Source of the DNA: Actinomycetota bacterium
GTDB taxonomy: Bacteria > Actinomycetota > Actinomycetes > S36-B12 > UBA5976
Assembly (NCBI GenBank): GCA_947476765.1
Contig: CANJRK010000011.1
Span: 1-13,436, forward strand
DNA: 13,436 nt
Reading direction: 5' to 3'
Shown: one piece after another, positions 1-8,300 of the stretch
How the letters are laid out: each line of letters starts with the position of its first letter
How positions within the stretch are numbered: the stretch's first letter is position 1
Program-made: the position numbers and the translations under genes
The notes under the pieces: model-generated
The model's database searches: none
What the model saw: only the letters and a program-made list of their open reading frames with translations
Told to the model about the DNA's origin: nothing

Positions 1-554
1 AAGCCAAGCTGGCCAACGCCGTAGAAGCCCCAGCCACTACCCACGCCAAAGAAGCTCGAAATCAAAGATGCAACAGCAATCACCAGATACGAAACCATGG
101 CAACCATGAATACCTTTTTGAACTTGCCATTAACTTTGATGATTCCGGACTTGTACAGGAACAACATGGTGCCGAATGCAATTAGCGTTCCCATTACCGC
201 CTGCGAAACTAAGTTTGGCGCGGTATCGGCATAAGCCATGGAATACCACTTGCTAATGCCGCCCAAGAATACACCTTCAGCTGCGCCGTAAGCCAGCACT
301 AAAGCTGGGCTGACTTCCTTTTTAAAGATGTTTGCTAAGGAAAGTCCCAGCCCTACAAAAAGTGCTGGGAAAGTTAGGCTTGGAATTGACCAACCAACGA
401 AAGCGCCGACCAACAGAATTACAAACAGCATCCCAGTTTTAACGATGACATCATCCATCGTCATTCGGGCGCCGGTGAAAGCTGGCGATGTCATTGCACC
501 GGTGTCTGGATTTAAAGTTTCGCCGGTGGCGCGAACTAATACTGGATTACTCAT
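1..554 (-). CDS. Bax inhibitor-1/YccA-family membrane protein (3' end outside window)
   Basis: This reading frame has no stop before the left edge; 184 codons are visible. It starts at ATG 552-554, preceded by a strong ribosome binding site (GGGAGG, 5 nt upstream). The N-terminus is a short soluble stretch (MSNPVLVRATGETLNPDTG) with the TMDDVIVKTG segment seen in actinobacterial YccA-like proteins. It is followed by hydrophobic segments at about residues 41-57, 60-76, 85-100, 115-134 and 147-166. The stretch SPALVLAYGAAEGVFLGGIS fits the BI-1 core. Family members are multi-pass inner-membrane proteins, some shown to be Ca2+ leak channels; the role in actinobacteria is largely unknown. Codon 6 is TTA, so UUA is read in an ordinary gene next to the UAA-anticodon tRNA. 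The gene lies 82 nt downstream of that tRNA, probably with its own promoter. The assignment is by recognition of the family pattern. Confidence 0.85.
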   Translation of the reverse strand, partial: MSNPVLVRATGETLNPDTGAMTSPAFTGARMTMDDVIVKTGMLFVILLVGAFVGWSIPSLTFPALFVGLGLSLANIFKKEVSPALVLAYGAAEGVFLGGISKWYSMAYADTAPNLVSQAVMGTLIAFGTMLFLYKSGIIKVNGKFKKVFMVAMVSYLVIAVASLISSFFGVGSGWGFYGVGQLG

Positions 555-609
555 TTATTCCTCCCGTTGAGAATCTTTTTGACCCTCGACTTGTGGTATT
601 TCTACCCCT

Positions 610-637
610 AAACCTAGCTTTCTAAACCCTAGGATTT
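610..637 (-). terminator. Possible hairpin immediately 3' of the tRNA
   Basis: Directly after the encoded CCA end, the minus strand can form CCTAG/CTAGG with an 11-nt loop. Flanking AAA/TTT pairing extends it across one bulged base. The only T run is part of the stem, so it is a poor match to a standard intrinsic terminator. It could be a weak terminator or a 3' processing element for the tRNA transcript, or it could be chance. Confidence 0.22.
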
Positions 638-714
638 GGTACCCCTGGTCGGACTTGAACCGACACTGGCACGATTTTAAGTCGTGTGCCTCTAACCGAT
701 TGGGCTACAGGGGC
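637..714 (-). tRNA. tRNA-Leu (anticodon UAA) with short variable loop
   Basis: Reading the minus strand from 714, a full cloverleaf forms. The acceptor is GCCCCTG/CAGGGGT (with G1:U72). The D arm has a 3-bp stem GCC/GGC. The anticodon stem is CACGA/TCGTG with loop CTTAAAA, giving anticodon UAA. A 5-nt variable loop (CCAGT) follows, then T arm GTCGG/CCGAC with loop TTCAAGT. The discriminator is A73 and CCA is encoded (637-639). The UAA anticodon reads the leucine codon UUA. Leucine-type features are visible: A73, a 3-bp D stem with a large loop, A14, and a possible A15-U48 pair. The long variable arm usual in bacterial tRNA-Leu is absent. The tRNA lies 46 nt after the ppx stop codon; I see no convincing promoter in that gap, so read-through from ppx is possible. 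Existence of the tRNA is near certain; the amino acid is inferred. Confidence 0.93.
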
Positions 715-760
715 GTGGTGTTTTCCACCGCTTAATCCTGACAGGTAATGCCAAAAGTTC

Positions 761-1699
761 CTAACTGGGGTTAGAAACTAGTGCGCGGGCAATGCCATCT
801 AGGATGTCGCGCTCAGATACTACGACTTCGGCCATCTCGGCTCTGGCCATGATGCGATCGAGGACCAGTGCACCGGAGGCAATTACGTCAATCCGGCCCT
901 CGTGCATCGGGCCTAACTTAGCCCGATCTGCTCGTGTCATGGCTAGTAAGTCTTGAGTCACACGGTGCACTTCAGATGCCGAGATTCGACTTCCGTGAAT
1001 TGCGCTGGGATCGTATTTAGATAGCCCAAGCGCCAAAGCAGCCACAGTGGTAACGGAACCAGCTAGGCCGATCAGGCTGTGCGCTTGAGCTACTGGCACT
1101 GCCTCCCATGCCAAGTCAATTGCTGCTTCGATGTCGGCAGTAGCTGCGGAGATTTGTGTTGCAGTAGGTGGATCGCTAACTAAGTGACGTTCGGTCATCC
1201 GTACGCACCCAACATTGGTACTAATTGCAGCGGTTGGCCTTGTAGTTCCTAAGACAAATTCAGTAGAGCCACCACCGATGTCTACAACTAAAAATGGCGC
1301 TTCGGGTGGATTCGCATCATTGACTAAATCCGCGGTTGCACCAAGGAAAGAAAGTTCGGCTTCTTCATCGCCGCTGATGACATCTGGCTCAATTCCTAAT
1401 CTGGAAACTATTCCCGCGACGAACTCAGCGCGGTTTGAGACATCACGGCTCGCACTAGTTGCAACAAACCGAATCTGGGTTGGTTCGTGTTTAGTAATCA
1501 AGTCCGCATAGGTCTCAACTGCAGCAAAAGTTCGTTGCAGTGCAGCTTGTGAGAATTGACCACTTTGGTCTACCCCTTCACCAAGTCGAACAATAATCAT
1601 CGTCCGCACAACATCTGTTAATTTTCCATCGTCGATGTCGGCGATTAATAACCTAATTGAATTGGTGCCACAATCAATCGCTGCTACCCGCAAGGTCAT
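761..1699 (-). CDS. ppx: Ppx/GppA-family phosphatase (exopolyphosphatase, short actinobacterial type)
   Basis: This family hydrolyses inorganic polyphosphate and/or pppGpp in the cytoplasm, using an ASKHA (actin/hsp70-like) fold. Visible ASKHA motifs, numbered from ATG 1699, are AAIDCGTNSIRLL (6-18, phosphate-1), ATSASRD (80-86), SGDEEAELSFLG (109-120, likely catalytic Glu), VVDIGGGSTE (138-147, phosphate-2) and LAGSVTTVA (212-220, nucleotide site). At 312 residues it matches the short, two-domain actinobacterial Ppx2 type and lacks the C-terminal HD domain of longer enzymes. The start is uncertain: GTG 1708 and GTG 1702 are in frame just upstream, and the nearest SD-like AGGA suits them somewhat better. 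All choices overlap the end of the DUF501 gene, which implies translational coupling. Substrate preference (polyP or pppGpp) cannot be read from the sequence. Confidence 0.93.
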   Translation of the reverse strand: MTLRVAAIDCGTNSIRLLIADIDDGKLTDVVRTMIIVRLGEGVDQSGQFSQAALQRTFAAVETYADLITKHEPTQIRFVATSASRDVSNRAEFVAGIVSRLGIEPDVISGDEEAELSFLGATADLVNDANPPEAPFLVVDIGGGSTEFVLGTTRPTAAISTNVGCVRMTERHLVSDPPTATQISAATADIEAAIDLAWEAVPVAQAHSLIGLAGSVTTVAALALGLSKYDPSAIHGSRISASEVHRVTQDLLAMTRADRAKLGPMHEGRIDVIASGALVLDRIMARAEMAEVVVSERDILDGIARALVSNPS

Positions 1700-2180
1700 C
1701 ACCGCCACAAGGTCCTGTTTGTCCCCAGTCTTTAAGCATTGCTAGCGCCCGATCACCTAGCGGATTAACACCAGGTCCAGCCGCCAAAGAATGACCAATT
1801 AATACATGTAGACATTTGACTCGAGTAGGCATTCCCCCGGCACTGATTCCGGCAATTTCAGTAACGTGCTCGATGGCTTCACGTTCTTGCAGATAAATTT
1901 CATGTGCTTTTTCATAGTCAGCAGTTAACTCTGGATCTGCAGCTAGTGCATCAGCAAGATCTTTCATCACTCCATTGGCTTCTAAAGTCCCAATCGCACC
2001 AGTGGCTTTAGGGCAGGTCATGTAATACAAGGTTGGAAACGGAGTTCCATCATCTAAGCGAGGTGCGGTTTTCAAAACATCGGGCTGACCGCAAGAACAC
2101 CTATGAGCAACATCAATGACACTGCGGGGTTCGCGACCTAGTTGTGCCGCAACTGCTGCAAAATCTTCTGGCGAAAGCAT
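1674..2180 (-). CDS. DUF501 domain protein
   Basis: This is a 168-residue soluble protein of unknown function. It matches the DUF501 family, which typically lies between the FtsB-like gene and ppx in Actinobacteria. Visible features are an HRCSCG motif (26-31), a further Cys at 56 in MTCPK, and the conserved block RVKCLHVLIGHSLAAGPGVN (120-139) with Cys123, His125 and His130. Several conserved Cys and His residues would be compatible with metal binding, but that is inference. ATG 2178-2180 lies 5 nt after the ftsB-like stop and has no SD sequence, so translation probably reinitiates from the upstream gene. Its 3' end overlaps ppx by 26 nt. Family membership is fairly sure; function is unknown. 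Confidence 0.9.
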   Translation of the reverse strand: MLSPEDFAAVAAQLGREPRSVIDVAHRCSCGQPDVLKTAPRLDDGTPFPTLYYMTCPKATGAIGTLEANGVMKDLADALAADPELTADYEKAHEIYLQEREAIEHVTEIAGISAGGMPTRVKCLHVLIGHSLAAGPGVNPLGDRALAMLKDWGQTGPCGGDDLAGSSD

Positions 2181-2185
2181 GGGAA

Positions 2186-2629
2186 CTACTGAGGTAGGTC
2201 GTCTGATTGCACAACCAATGGATCATTTGCGGCTGGTGGTTGATCTGCAAGTTTGGTGCTGGTCCAAAGTTTTGAGTACCAAGATTCATCATTGTTCGGG
2301 ACTAACGCTCCAGAAACACCAGAGATCGCAGTATTAGTCTCTTCGTCTAGAACTACAAACCCGATTTCGCCTGGAAACATATAATTAAGTCGTTCCCGCG
2401 CCAGCGATTGCAGGTAAGCTGCATCAGCCAAGCGCGCCCGTCGGTTATTTAACTCATCGATAGTGGTCTGTTGCGCCGTGACCTGTTGCGCCAATGATTT
2501 AATTTCACGTCGCTCTTGTATCAACGCCCGTAGTGGCACTGCCAAGGTCAGCATGACAAAAACGCCAGCAAGGATCATCGCGATTGCGCGCGAATTTATT
2601 CTCGGTGAGATTCTTGGAGAAGATGACAC
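2186..2629 (-). CDS. FtsB/DivIC-like septum formation initiator protein
   Basis: This is a small bitopic membrane protein of the divisome. In the family, FtsB/DivIC joins FtsL and FtsQ/DivIB to activate septal peptidoglycan synthesis. The 147 residues read as a short basic cytoplasmic tail (1-13), one transmembrane segment (about 14-34) and a Gln/Glu/Arg-rich coiled coil (about 37-68). The family signature follows as AAYLQSLARERLNYMFPGE (70-88). After it come a conserved aromatic stretch, SWYSKLW (116-122), and a Pro/Asp-rich tail. The start is GTG 2627-2629 with only a poor SD; an internal ATG (Met18) would remove the cytoplasmic tail and is less likely. It lies 18 nt after eno, as in other actinobacteria (for example the Rv1023-Rv1024 arrangement, from memory). 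Confidence 0.9.
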   Translation of the reverse strand: MSSSPRISPRINSRAIAMILAGVFVMLTLAVPLRALIQERREIKSLAQQVTAQQTTIDELNNRRARLADAAYLQSLARERLNYMFPGEIGFVVLDEETNTAISGVSGALVPNNDESWYSKLWTSTKLADQPPAANDPLVVQSDDLPQ

Positions 2630-2647
2630 GTAATAAGTCTGCCTTGT

Positions 2648-3925
2648 TTAGCCCTTAAAACGAGGAAATGCGCCACGTCCGGCGTATCGCGCCGCTTCGT
2701 CTAGGTCTTCTTCGATACGCAATAACTGGTTGTACTTAGCAACTCGGTCCGTACGAGCTGGTGCACCACTCTTAATTTGCCCGCAGTTAAATGCCACGGC
2801 TAAATCAGCAATTGTGGTGTCTTCAGTTTCACCTGAACGATGGCTCATCATGGTGGCAAATCCAGCTCGGTGTGCCATTTCAACCGATTCCGCAGTTTCA
2901 GTCAGCGAGCCGATTTGGTTGACTTTAACTAGTAGCGCATTTGCGGACTTTAACTCGATACCACGAGAAATGCGTTCAGTATTAGTTACGTAATGATCGT
3001 CACCAACAATTTGGATTTTGTCGCCCATCGCTGCCGTGAAATGCACCCAAGCATCCCAGTCATCTTCGGCTAATGGATCTTCGATGGAAACAATTGGGAA
3101 ATCCTTAGCAAGTTGTGCATAAAACTCAACCATCTGTTCTGTGGATTTGGCTTTACCTTCAACGTGGTAGCTGCCATCTTTGAAAAATTCAGTTGCTGCA
3201 ACGTCCATTGCAAGTGCCACATCATCACCAAGTTTGAATCCCGCTTTTGAAATAGCTTCTGAGATCAACTCGAGAGCCGCGCGGTTACTAGGCAGGTTCG
3301 GTGCAAATCCACCTTCATCGCCAAGTCCAGTTGAGAGTCCGTTTGCTTTCAAAACGCTTTTAAGTGAGTGATAAACCTCAGCGCCCATACGTAGTGCGTC
3401 ATGGAATGAATCGGCGCCTATCGGAGCGATCATGAATTCCTGAAAATCAACATCACTATCTGCGTGCGCTCCGCCATTAATGATGTTCATCATTGGTACT
3501 GGCAAAACATGCGCATTAGGTCCACCGATGTATCGATAAAGCGGCAAACTAGCTGATTGGGCTGCTGCCTTAGCAACGGCCATAGATACGCCAAGAATTG
3601 CATTAGCACCAAGGCGAGCCTTATTTGGCGTGCCATCGAGCGCAATCATTGCTTCGTCGATGAAGCGTTGATCAGTAGCGTCGAAGCCGATGATTGCCGG
3701 CAAGATTTCATCCTCAACTGCAATTACAGCTTTGATTACACCTTTGCCTAGGTATCTCTCATCACCATCGCGCAGCTCTACTGCCTCGAATGCTCCAGTG
3801 GATGCGCCAGATGGGACTGCGGCACGACCCACGCTGTCATCATCAAGTGTTACTTCGACTTCAATGGTTGGGTTACCGCGAGAATCTAAAATCTCGCGGG
3901 CTCTTACATCTGCAATACTCGACAC
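2648..3925 (-). CDS. eno: Enolase (phosphopyruvate hydratase)
   Basis: Enolase converts 2-phosphoglycerate to phosphoenolpyruvate in glycolysis and in the reverse direction in gluconeogenesis. The protein is 425 residues, the usual bacterial length. Key parts are in place: EILDSRGNPT (11-20), the loop SGAST (39-43), His154 in GGAHADSDVDFQEFM, the acid Glu204 in GDEGGFAPN (202-210), Mg2+ ligands Asp241, Glu282 and Asp309, the base Lys334 in LLVKVNQIGS, the SHRSGETEDT loop (361-370) and Lys385 in QIKSGAP. A minor oddity is VGDDHYVTN (307-315), where VGDDLFVTN is usual. The start is GTG 3923-3925 with GGAG 7 nt upstream. It heads the eno-ftsB-DUF501-ppx group and follows mazG after 74 nt. In many bacteria enolase also associates with the RNA degradosome; nothing in the sequence speaks to that here. 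Confidence 0.98.
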   Translation of the reverse strand: MSSIADVRAREILDSRGNPTIEVEVTLDDDSVGRAAVPSGASTGAFEAVELRDGDERYLGKGVIKAVIAVEDEILPAIIGFDATDQRFIDEAMIALDGTPNKARLGANAILGVSMAVAKAAAQSASLPLYRYIGGPNAHVLPVPMMNIINGGAHADSDVDFQEFMIAPIGADSFHDALRMGAEVYHSLKSVLKANGLSTGLGDEGGFAPNLPSNRAALELISEAISKAGFKLGDDVALAMDVAATEFFKDGSYHVEGKAKSTEQMVEFYAQLAKDFPIVSIEDPLAEDDWDAWVHFTAAMGDKIQIVGDDHYVTNTERISRGIELKSANALLVKVNQIGSLTETAESVEMAHRAGFATMMSHRSGETEDTTIADLAVAFNCGQIKSGAPARTDRVAKYNQLLRIEEDLDEAARYAGRGAFPRFKG

Positions 3926-3936
3926 TGGATAGCTCC

Positions 3937-3966
3937 AAAAACTTTACTAAGGCGAGGCTTCCTCGC
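3937..3966 (-). promoter_or_regulatory. Hairpin in the mazG-eno gap
   Basis: On the minus strand GCGAGG-AAG-CCTCGC forms a perfect 6-bp GC-rich stem with a 3-nt loop. A TTTTT run follows 10 nt later, just before the eno SD. The T run is too far from the stem for a classical intrinsic terminator, so it may be a weak attenuator or a 5'-UTR stabilising hairpin of eno mRNA. Upstream, TAGACT is a possible -10 element but has no good -35 partner. This is the only notable structure in the 74-nt gap (3926-3999). Confidence 0.4.
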
Positions 3967-3999
3967 TTATGTCTAGTCTACTGAAACAGGTGTTTGGCC

Positions 4000-4659
4000 T
4001 TAATTCTGCAGACCTTCAGCCTGCCTGATTGCGCTGCGATACCGCATCATTTCAGCGCGCAAAACCGACTCGGGGTCTATGTCTTTTTCCCGAGCGAGTT
4101 CGACAGTAGCTACTAATAAAGCCGCGATTTGTTCTTGTGAAGTATCACCTATGATCTGGCGTAGTGATTCTTTGACGGTGGAATCACTGGCAGAAACATC
4201 CGAATTTCGCGCTCGATAGATTAGCTGGGTTGCAAGTTGTAATGCTGGCATTGCGATAGGAACACCATCTGTAACTGATTCGCGCTGCTTTTCCTCGGAC
4301 TTTATTTTGGACCAGTTTGCTTCCAGTTCTTCATTAGTGCTTACAACTAAATCTGTAAAGACATGTGGGTGGCGGCGAATCAATTTATCGACTACTCCCT
4401 GCGCAATTGCATCTAGAGAAAATTCGGGATCTGTTTCTTGGGCGATCCGAGCATGGAAAACAACTTGGAGCAGTAAGTCTCCTAATTCTTCGTGCAACGA
4501 ACTTAAGTCGCCCTGATCCATGGCTTCTAAAGTTTCGTAGGTTTCTTCAAGTAAATAGCGTGCCAAACTTTCATGAGTTTGCTCAGCGTCCCAAGGACAA
4601 CCGCCGGGACTGCGAAGTTGATCCATCACCTGGACTAAACGCTCCACGGGCGTACTCAT
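4000..4659 (-). CDS. mazG: MazG nucleoside triphosphate pyrophosphohydrolase
   Basis: MazG is a cytoplasmic enzyme that hydrolyses (d)NTPs, including damaged ones, to NMP and PPi. In mycobacteria it is linked to removal of oxidised nucleotides. Visible catalytic elements, numbered from ATG 4659, are CPWDAEQTHESLARYL (21-36), the metal-binding EExxE at 38-42, and EELGD at 57-61 followed by LLLQVVFHA. KLIRRHPHVF follows, a family signature. The C-terminal part (about 135-219) resembles the second MazG repeat of E. coli MazG (compare LLVATVELAREKDIDPE), but the acidic pairs expected there are missing, so only the first domain looks active. At 219 residues it is shorter than E. coli MazG (about 263). 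A TTG lies directly before the ATG and is an alternative start. The gene begins 6 nt after the lipoprotein stop. Confidence 0.95.
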   Translation of the reverse strand: MSTPVERLVQVMDQLRSPGGCPWDAEQTHESLARYLLEETYETLEAMDQGDLSSLHEELGDLLLQVVFHARIAQETDPEFSLDAIAQGVVDKLIRRHPHVFTDLVVSTNEELEANWSKIKSEEKQRESVTDGVPIAMPALQLATQLIYRARNSDVSASDSTVKESLRQIIGDTSQEQIAALLVATVELAREKDIDPESVLRAEMMRYRSAIRQAEGLQN

Positions 4660-4665
4660 CAAGCA

Positions 4666-5286
4666 TTAACCTAACGAAACTGGCAATGGCACGGACAAAG
4701 TTTTGTCGCCCGGTGTGCTCATGAGATTACTTGGATCCCACTTGCCATATCGCGGATTAAGTTCCACGCCAATTTCTTGACTTAAGTTCGTAATGTAGTC
4801 AATTAACGCCTGAGTTTGAGCAGCTTTAGTTCCGCCTGGCGCGAATTTTTCCATTAGTGCCCGTTGCACCAGGATCTCAAACATGAATTCATCTACACCT
4901 GTAGTAGGCACCGCATTTTGTGTTACTAGTTGTGCTTCAATTGCATCTTTGGTGTACTGCGCAAAAATATCTTCGCGATAAGAAACAACATCTTGCTCTG
5001 TGATATTGATGCCTTCTCGCTTTGCAGCTTCTTCGATTAAGGCATGGAGAACAAAGTGGTCGACTGAGCGCTGGCTAATTTGAACCAAACTTGGTACCGC
5101 GCTAACCAACCCTGGGTCGGTAATCTGGATTTGTGACCGTACTTGGTCTATCCGCTCTGAAACTGTTGCTGCAGAAATCGCCTTGCCATCAATAATTGCC
5201 GCACTGCCAGCAAGTTTTGGCGTATCAGCGCACCCAGTAACCAGTGCAACACCTACAACTACTGCTGCTATGGCACGAAACTTCAC
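4666..5286 (-). CDS. Predicted lipoprotein with SurA N-terminal-like domain
   Basis: This is probably an envelope-anchored chaperone-like lipoprotein; function is inferred. Starting at GTG 5284-5286, which has AGAGGA 6 nt upstream, it is 206 residues. An in-frame TTG at 5316 would add ten residues before the signal peptide without a better ribosome site. The N-terminus is a lipoprotein signal (KFRAIAAVVVGVALVTGC) with lipobox VTGC and Cys19 as the lipidation site. The segment AAIIDGKAISAATVSERI followed by helical sequence to about residue 150 resembles SurA/trigger-factor-type chaperone N-domains. No parvulin PPIase domain follows. The C-terminus carries NPRYGKWD (177-184), a motif I recognise from actinobacterial relatives in the same position beside mfd. 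It sits between mfd (35 nt) and mazG (6 nt). Note that M. tuberculosis has a different lipoprotein, LpqU, near this position (from memory). Confidence 0.85.
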   Translation of the reverse strand: MKFRAIAAVVVGVALVTGCADTPKLAGSAAIIDGKAISAATVSERIDQVRSQIQITDPGLVSAVPSLVQISQRSVDHFVLHALIEEAAKREGINITEQDVVSYREDIFAQYTKDAIEAQLVTQNAVPTTGVDEFMFEILVQRALMEKFAPGGTKAAQTQALIDYITNLSQEIGVELNPRYGKWDPSNLMSTPGDKTLSVPLPVSLG

Positions 5287-5321
5287 GGATTTTCCTCTCG
5301 CAGAACAATTACTCAATTTTA

Positions 5322-8300
5322 TTACTCAGCAGCAACGACTGTTGCCACCCATGTGGAAACCCACTCAACTAGGTCAACATCGGAAGCCTTTTCAGCGACA
5401 CCGATAAGCGAGCCTTTTGTGCGGGGTACCACAATCGTACGTGTTGCAGGTTTAATCACTGATCCTGGGTAAAGGCGATTTAAGCGAAGTGTTCGCGAAT
5501 CTGGCAGATCAACCGGTGAAAATTTCACACTAGTCGAAGTTGCGATGACTTCTGTGATGCCCACCGCCTGCAGGTTAACTCGAAGGCGAGCAATGGAAAC
5601 TAAGGTTTCTACCGGAATTGGCAGGGTGCCATAACGATCTGCTAGTTCTTCGACAACTGCCGTTACATCATCCAAAGTTCTCGCATCTGCCAAGCGCCGA
5701 TAGGCCTCAAGTCGCAGGCGCTCTTCCGGTACATAGCTGTGCGGCAAGTGAGCATCTACTGGTAATTCAACTTTCACAACTTCATCGACAACAATTTGGC
5801 CACCAGATCGAACTTCAGCAACCGCTTCGCCGACTAGCCGAACATACAAATCAAATCCAACATCTGCAATGTGTCCGCTCTGCTCGCCACCAAGTAGATT
5901 TCCTGCGCCACGAATTTCCAAATCTTTCATAGCAACTGCCATGCCAGAACCTAAATCAGTATGTGCGGCAATAGTTGAAAGTCGATCATGGGCATTCTCG
6001 CTTAACGGCCGATCCGGAGCATATAAGAAATAGGCATAGCCACGTTCTCGGCTACGACCTACCCGGCCCCGAAGTTGGTGGAGTTGAGAAAGTCCAAAAG
6101 TTTCCGCGCGATCCACAATTAAGGTATTGGCATTTGGAATGTCCAATCCACTTTCAATAATTGTTGTAGATACAAGAATGTCGAATTTATGTTCCCAGAA
6201 ATCCACAATTATTTGTTCAAGTGTGTGTTCATTCATCTGGCCATGCGCCACAGCGATCCGAGCTTCTGGAACTAATTCCGCCAACTTCGCCGCAACTCGA
6301 TTTATGCTTTCAACTCGATTGTGCACAAAGAAGACTTGACCGTCTCGAATGAGTTCGCGATGAATTGCAGCCGTGATGAATTTCTCGTCATAGGGTCCAA
6401 CAGTGGTTAGCACTGGATGGCGTTCTTCCGGTGGTGTCTGGATCGTAGACATTTCCCGCAAGCCAGTAACCGCCATTTCTAAAGTTCGCGGGATTGGAGT
6501 GGCTGACATTGTCAACATATCGACATTTGTGCGAAGTGCTTTTAGATGTTCTTTATGTTCCACACCAAATCGCTGTTCTTCGTCAACAATTACGAGGCCT
6601 AGGTCTTTAAATCTAACTTCGGGGTTAAACAATCGGTGAGTGCCGATAACTATGTCGATAGTGCCATCGGTAATTCCAGCAATCACTTCTCGGACTTGGG
6701 AATCAGTTTGAAATCTCGATAGCGCCGCTAGTTTCACCGGGAATTGTGCATATCGCCGGGAGAAAGTTTCAAAGTGTTGTTGAACCAACAAAGTGGTTGG
6801 TACCAGGATTGCTACTTGCTTTCCGTCTTGAACTGCCTTGAAGGCAGCGCGTACGGCAATTTCAGTTTTTCCATATCCAACATCGCCACAGACTAATCGA
6901 TCCATCGGAACATCGTTTTCCATGTCTCGTTTTACTTCTTCAATCGTCACTAACTGATCTGGCGTTTCCACATACTCGAAGGCATCTTCTAATTCGCGTT
7001 GCCACGGAGTATCACTGGAAAAAGCAAAACCTTTACTCGCCATGCGTGCGGCATAAAGGCGAATCAGTTCTCCAGCGATCTGGCGGACTGCGCGTCGGGC
7101 GCGCGACTTAGTTGCAGCCCAGTCACCACCGCCTAGTCTGTTGAGCGAAGGGGCTTCGCCACCTACATATCTTGTGACTTGATCCAATTGGTCGCTAGGA
7201 ACATAAAGTCGATCTCCGCGTTGCCCGCGCTTACTGGCCGCGTATTCAATCACTAAATATTCTCGCGTGGCATTTGCAACCGTGCGCTGTGACATTTCGA
7301 TGTACTTGCCAACACCATGTTGTTCGTGGACTACATAGTCACCACTTTTTAAAGTTAGCGGATCTATTACTGATCTGCGTTTACTTGGCAAACTGCGAGT
7401 GTCCCGAGTGGTATCACGGCTACCGAATAGATCAACTTCGGTTACAACTACTAAGTTTGCGGACTTTACGTGAATTCCATTTTCTAAGTGACCAACTGTT
7501 ACTTCCACTACATCTTCAGTCAGTCCCGCTGTGAGAACATCAGTTTGCCGCGCTGGGATACCTAGCTCCATCAACGTCGCAACTAATCGCTCAGTTGATC
7601 CATGCCCTGCCATAACTACGGCGACTTGTTGTTTAGCTTTCCACCAAGTGCGAATGTCAGTTGCAAACTCATCAACACGAGATCGGTAATCGCGAATTTG
7701 CTCGAAATCTGGGGATTGATCTTGTGGTCCAACCAAAGTTGAAAGTCCCAGCCAAGCAAATGTGCTGCTCGCCTCGCGCAACTCCCGGTAGTCCCTAAAT
7801 GCACTTGCACCTAAATCGATTGGTGTCACATTTCCTGAAGTCGCATTGCTCCACGATGCCTCGAGAAATTCTGCACTGGTGGAAACCAACTCATGGGCTC
7901 GAGTTTCTAAGCGTTCTGGCTCGGCTTCAATAATTACCGATTTTGGATTAACCACGTCAATTAGCAGTTCAAGTTTGGGCACCAGGACTGGAATCAAGCT
8001 CTCCATGCCTTCGGTTGCAATCCCGGCCGCAACTTTCTCCAATATCTCTGCGAGCTCAGGGTGTTGTTGTGCTAATTTAGCTGCGCGCTTAGCCACATCG
8101 TCAGTTATTAGTAATTCACGACAGGCTGTTGCAAACACCCGATCTACTGCGGTACCTAATGATCTTTGATCAGCAATCGAAAATGCTCGAATCTCTTCGA
8201 CGGTATCTCCCCAGAATTCCACGCGCAGGGGGTGCTCTTCTGCAGGTGGAAACAAGTCCACAATGCCACCGCGAACTGCGAATTGGCCTCTGCGATCGAC

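Noticed and set aside
555..636. Promoter of the BI-1/YccA gene
   Set aside because: Several TANNNT strings occur (for example in CTAGGTTT), but none has a matching -35 at suitable spacing, so no specific site can be supported.
637..714. Reading this tRNA as Lys or another class I isotype
   Set aside because: The 5-bp anticodon stem CACGA/TCGTG fixes the loop as CTTAAAA, with the invariant T33 before TAA; shifting the loop breaks the stem.
5287..5316. TTG start for the lipoprotein, adding ten residues
   Set aside because: GTG 5284-5286 has AGAGGA at good spacing and puts the basic n-region of the signal peptide at the N-terminus; the extra residues would spoil it.
7846..8169. Plus-strand Ser-rich open frame inside mfd
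   Set aside because: It is a mirror of the mfd N-terminal coding sequence with composition typical of antisense frames; there is no independent support.
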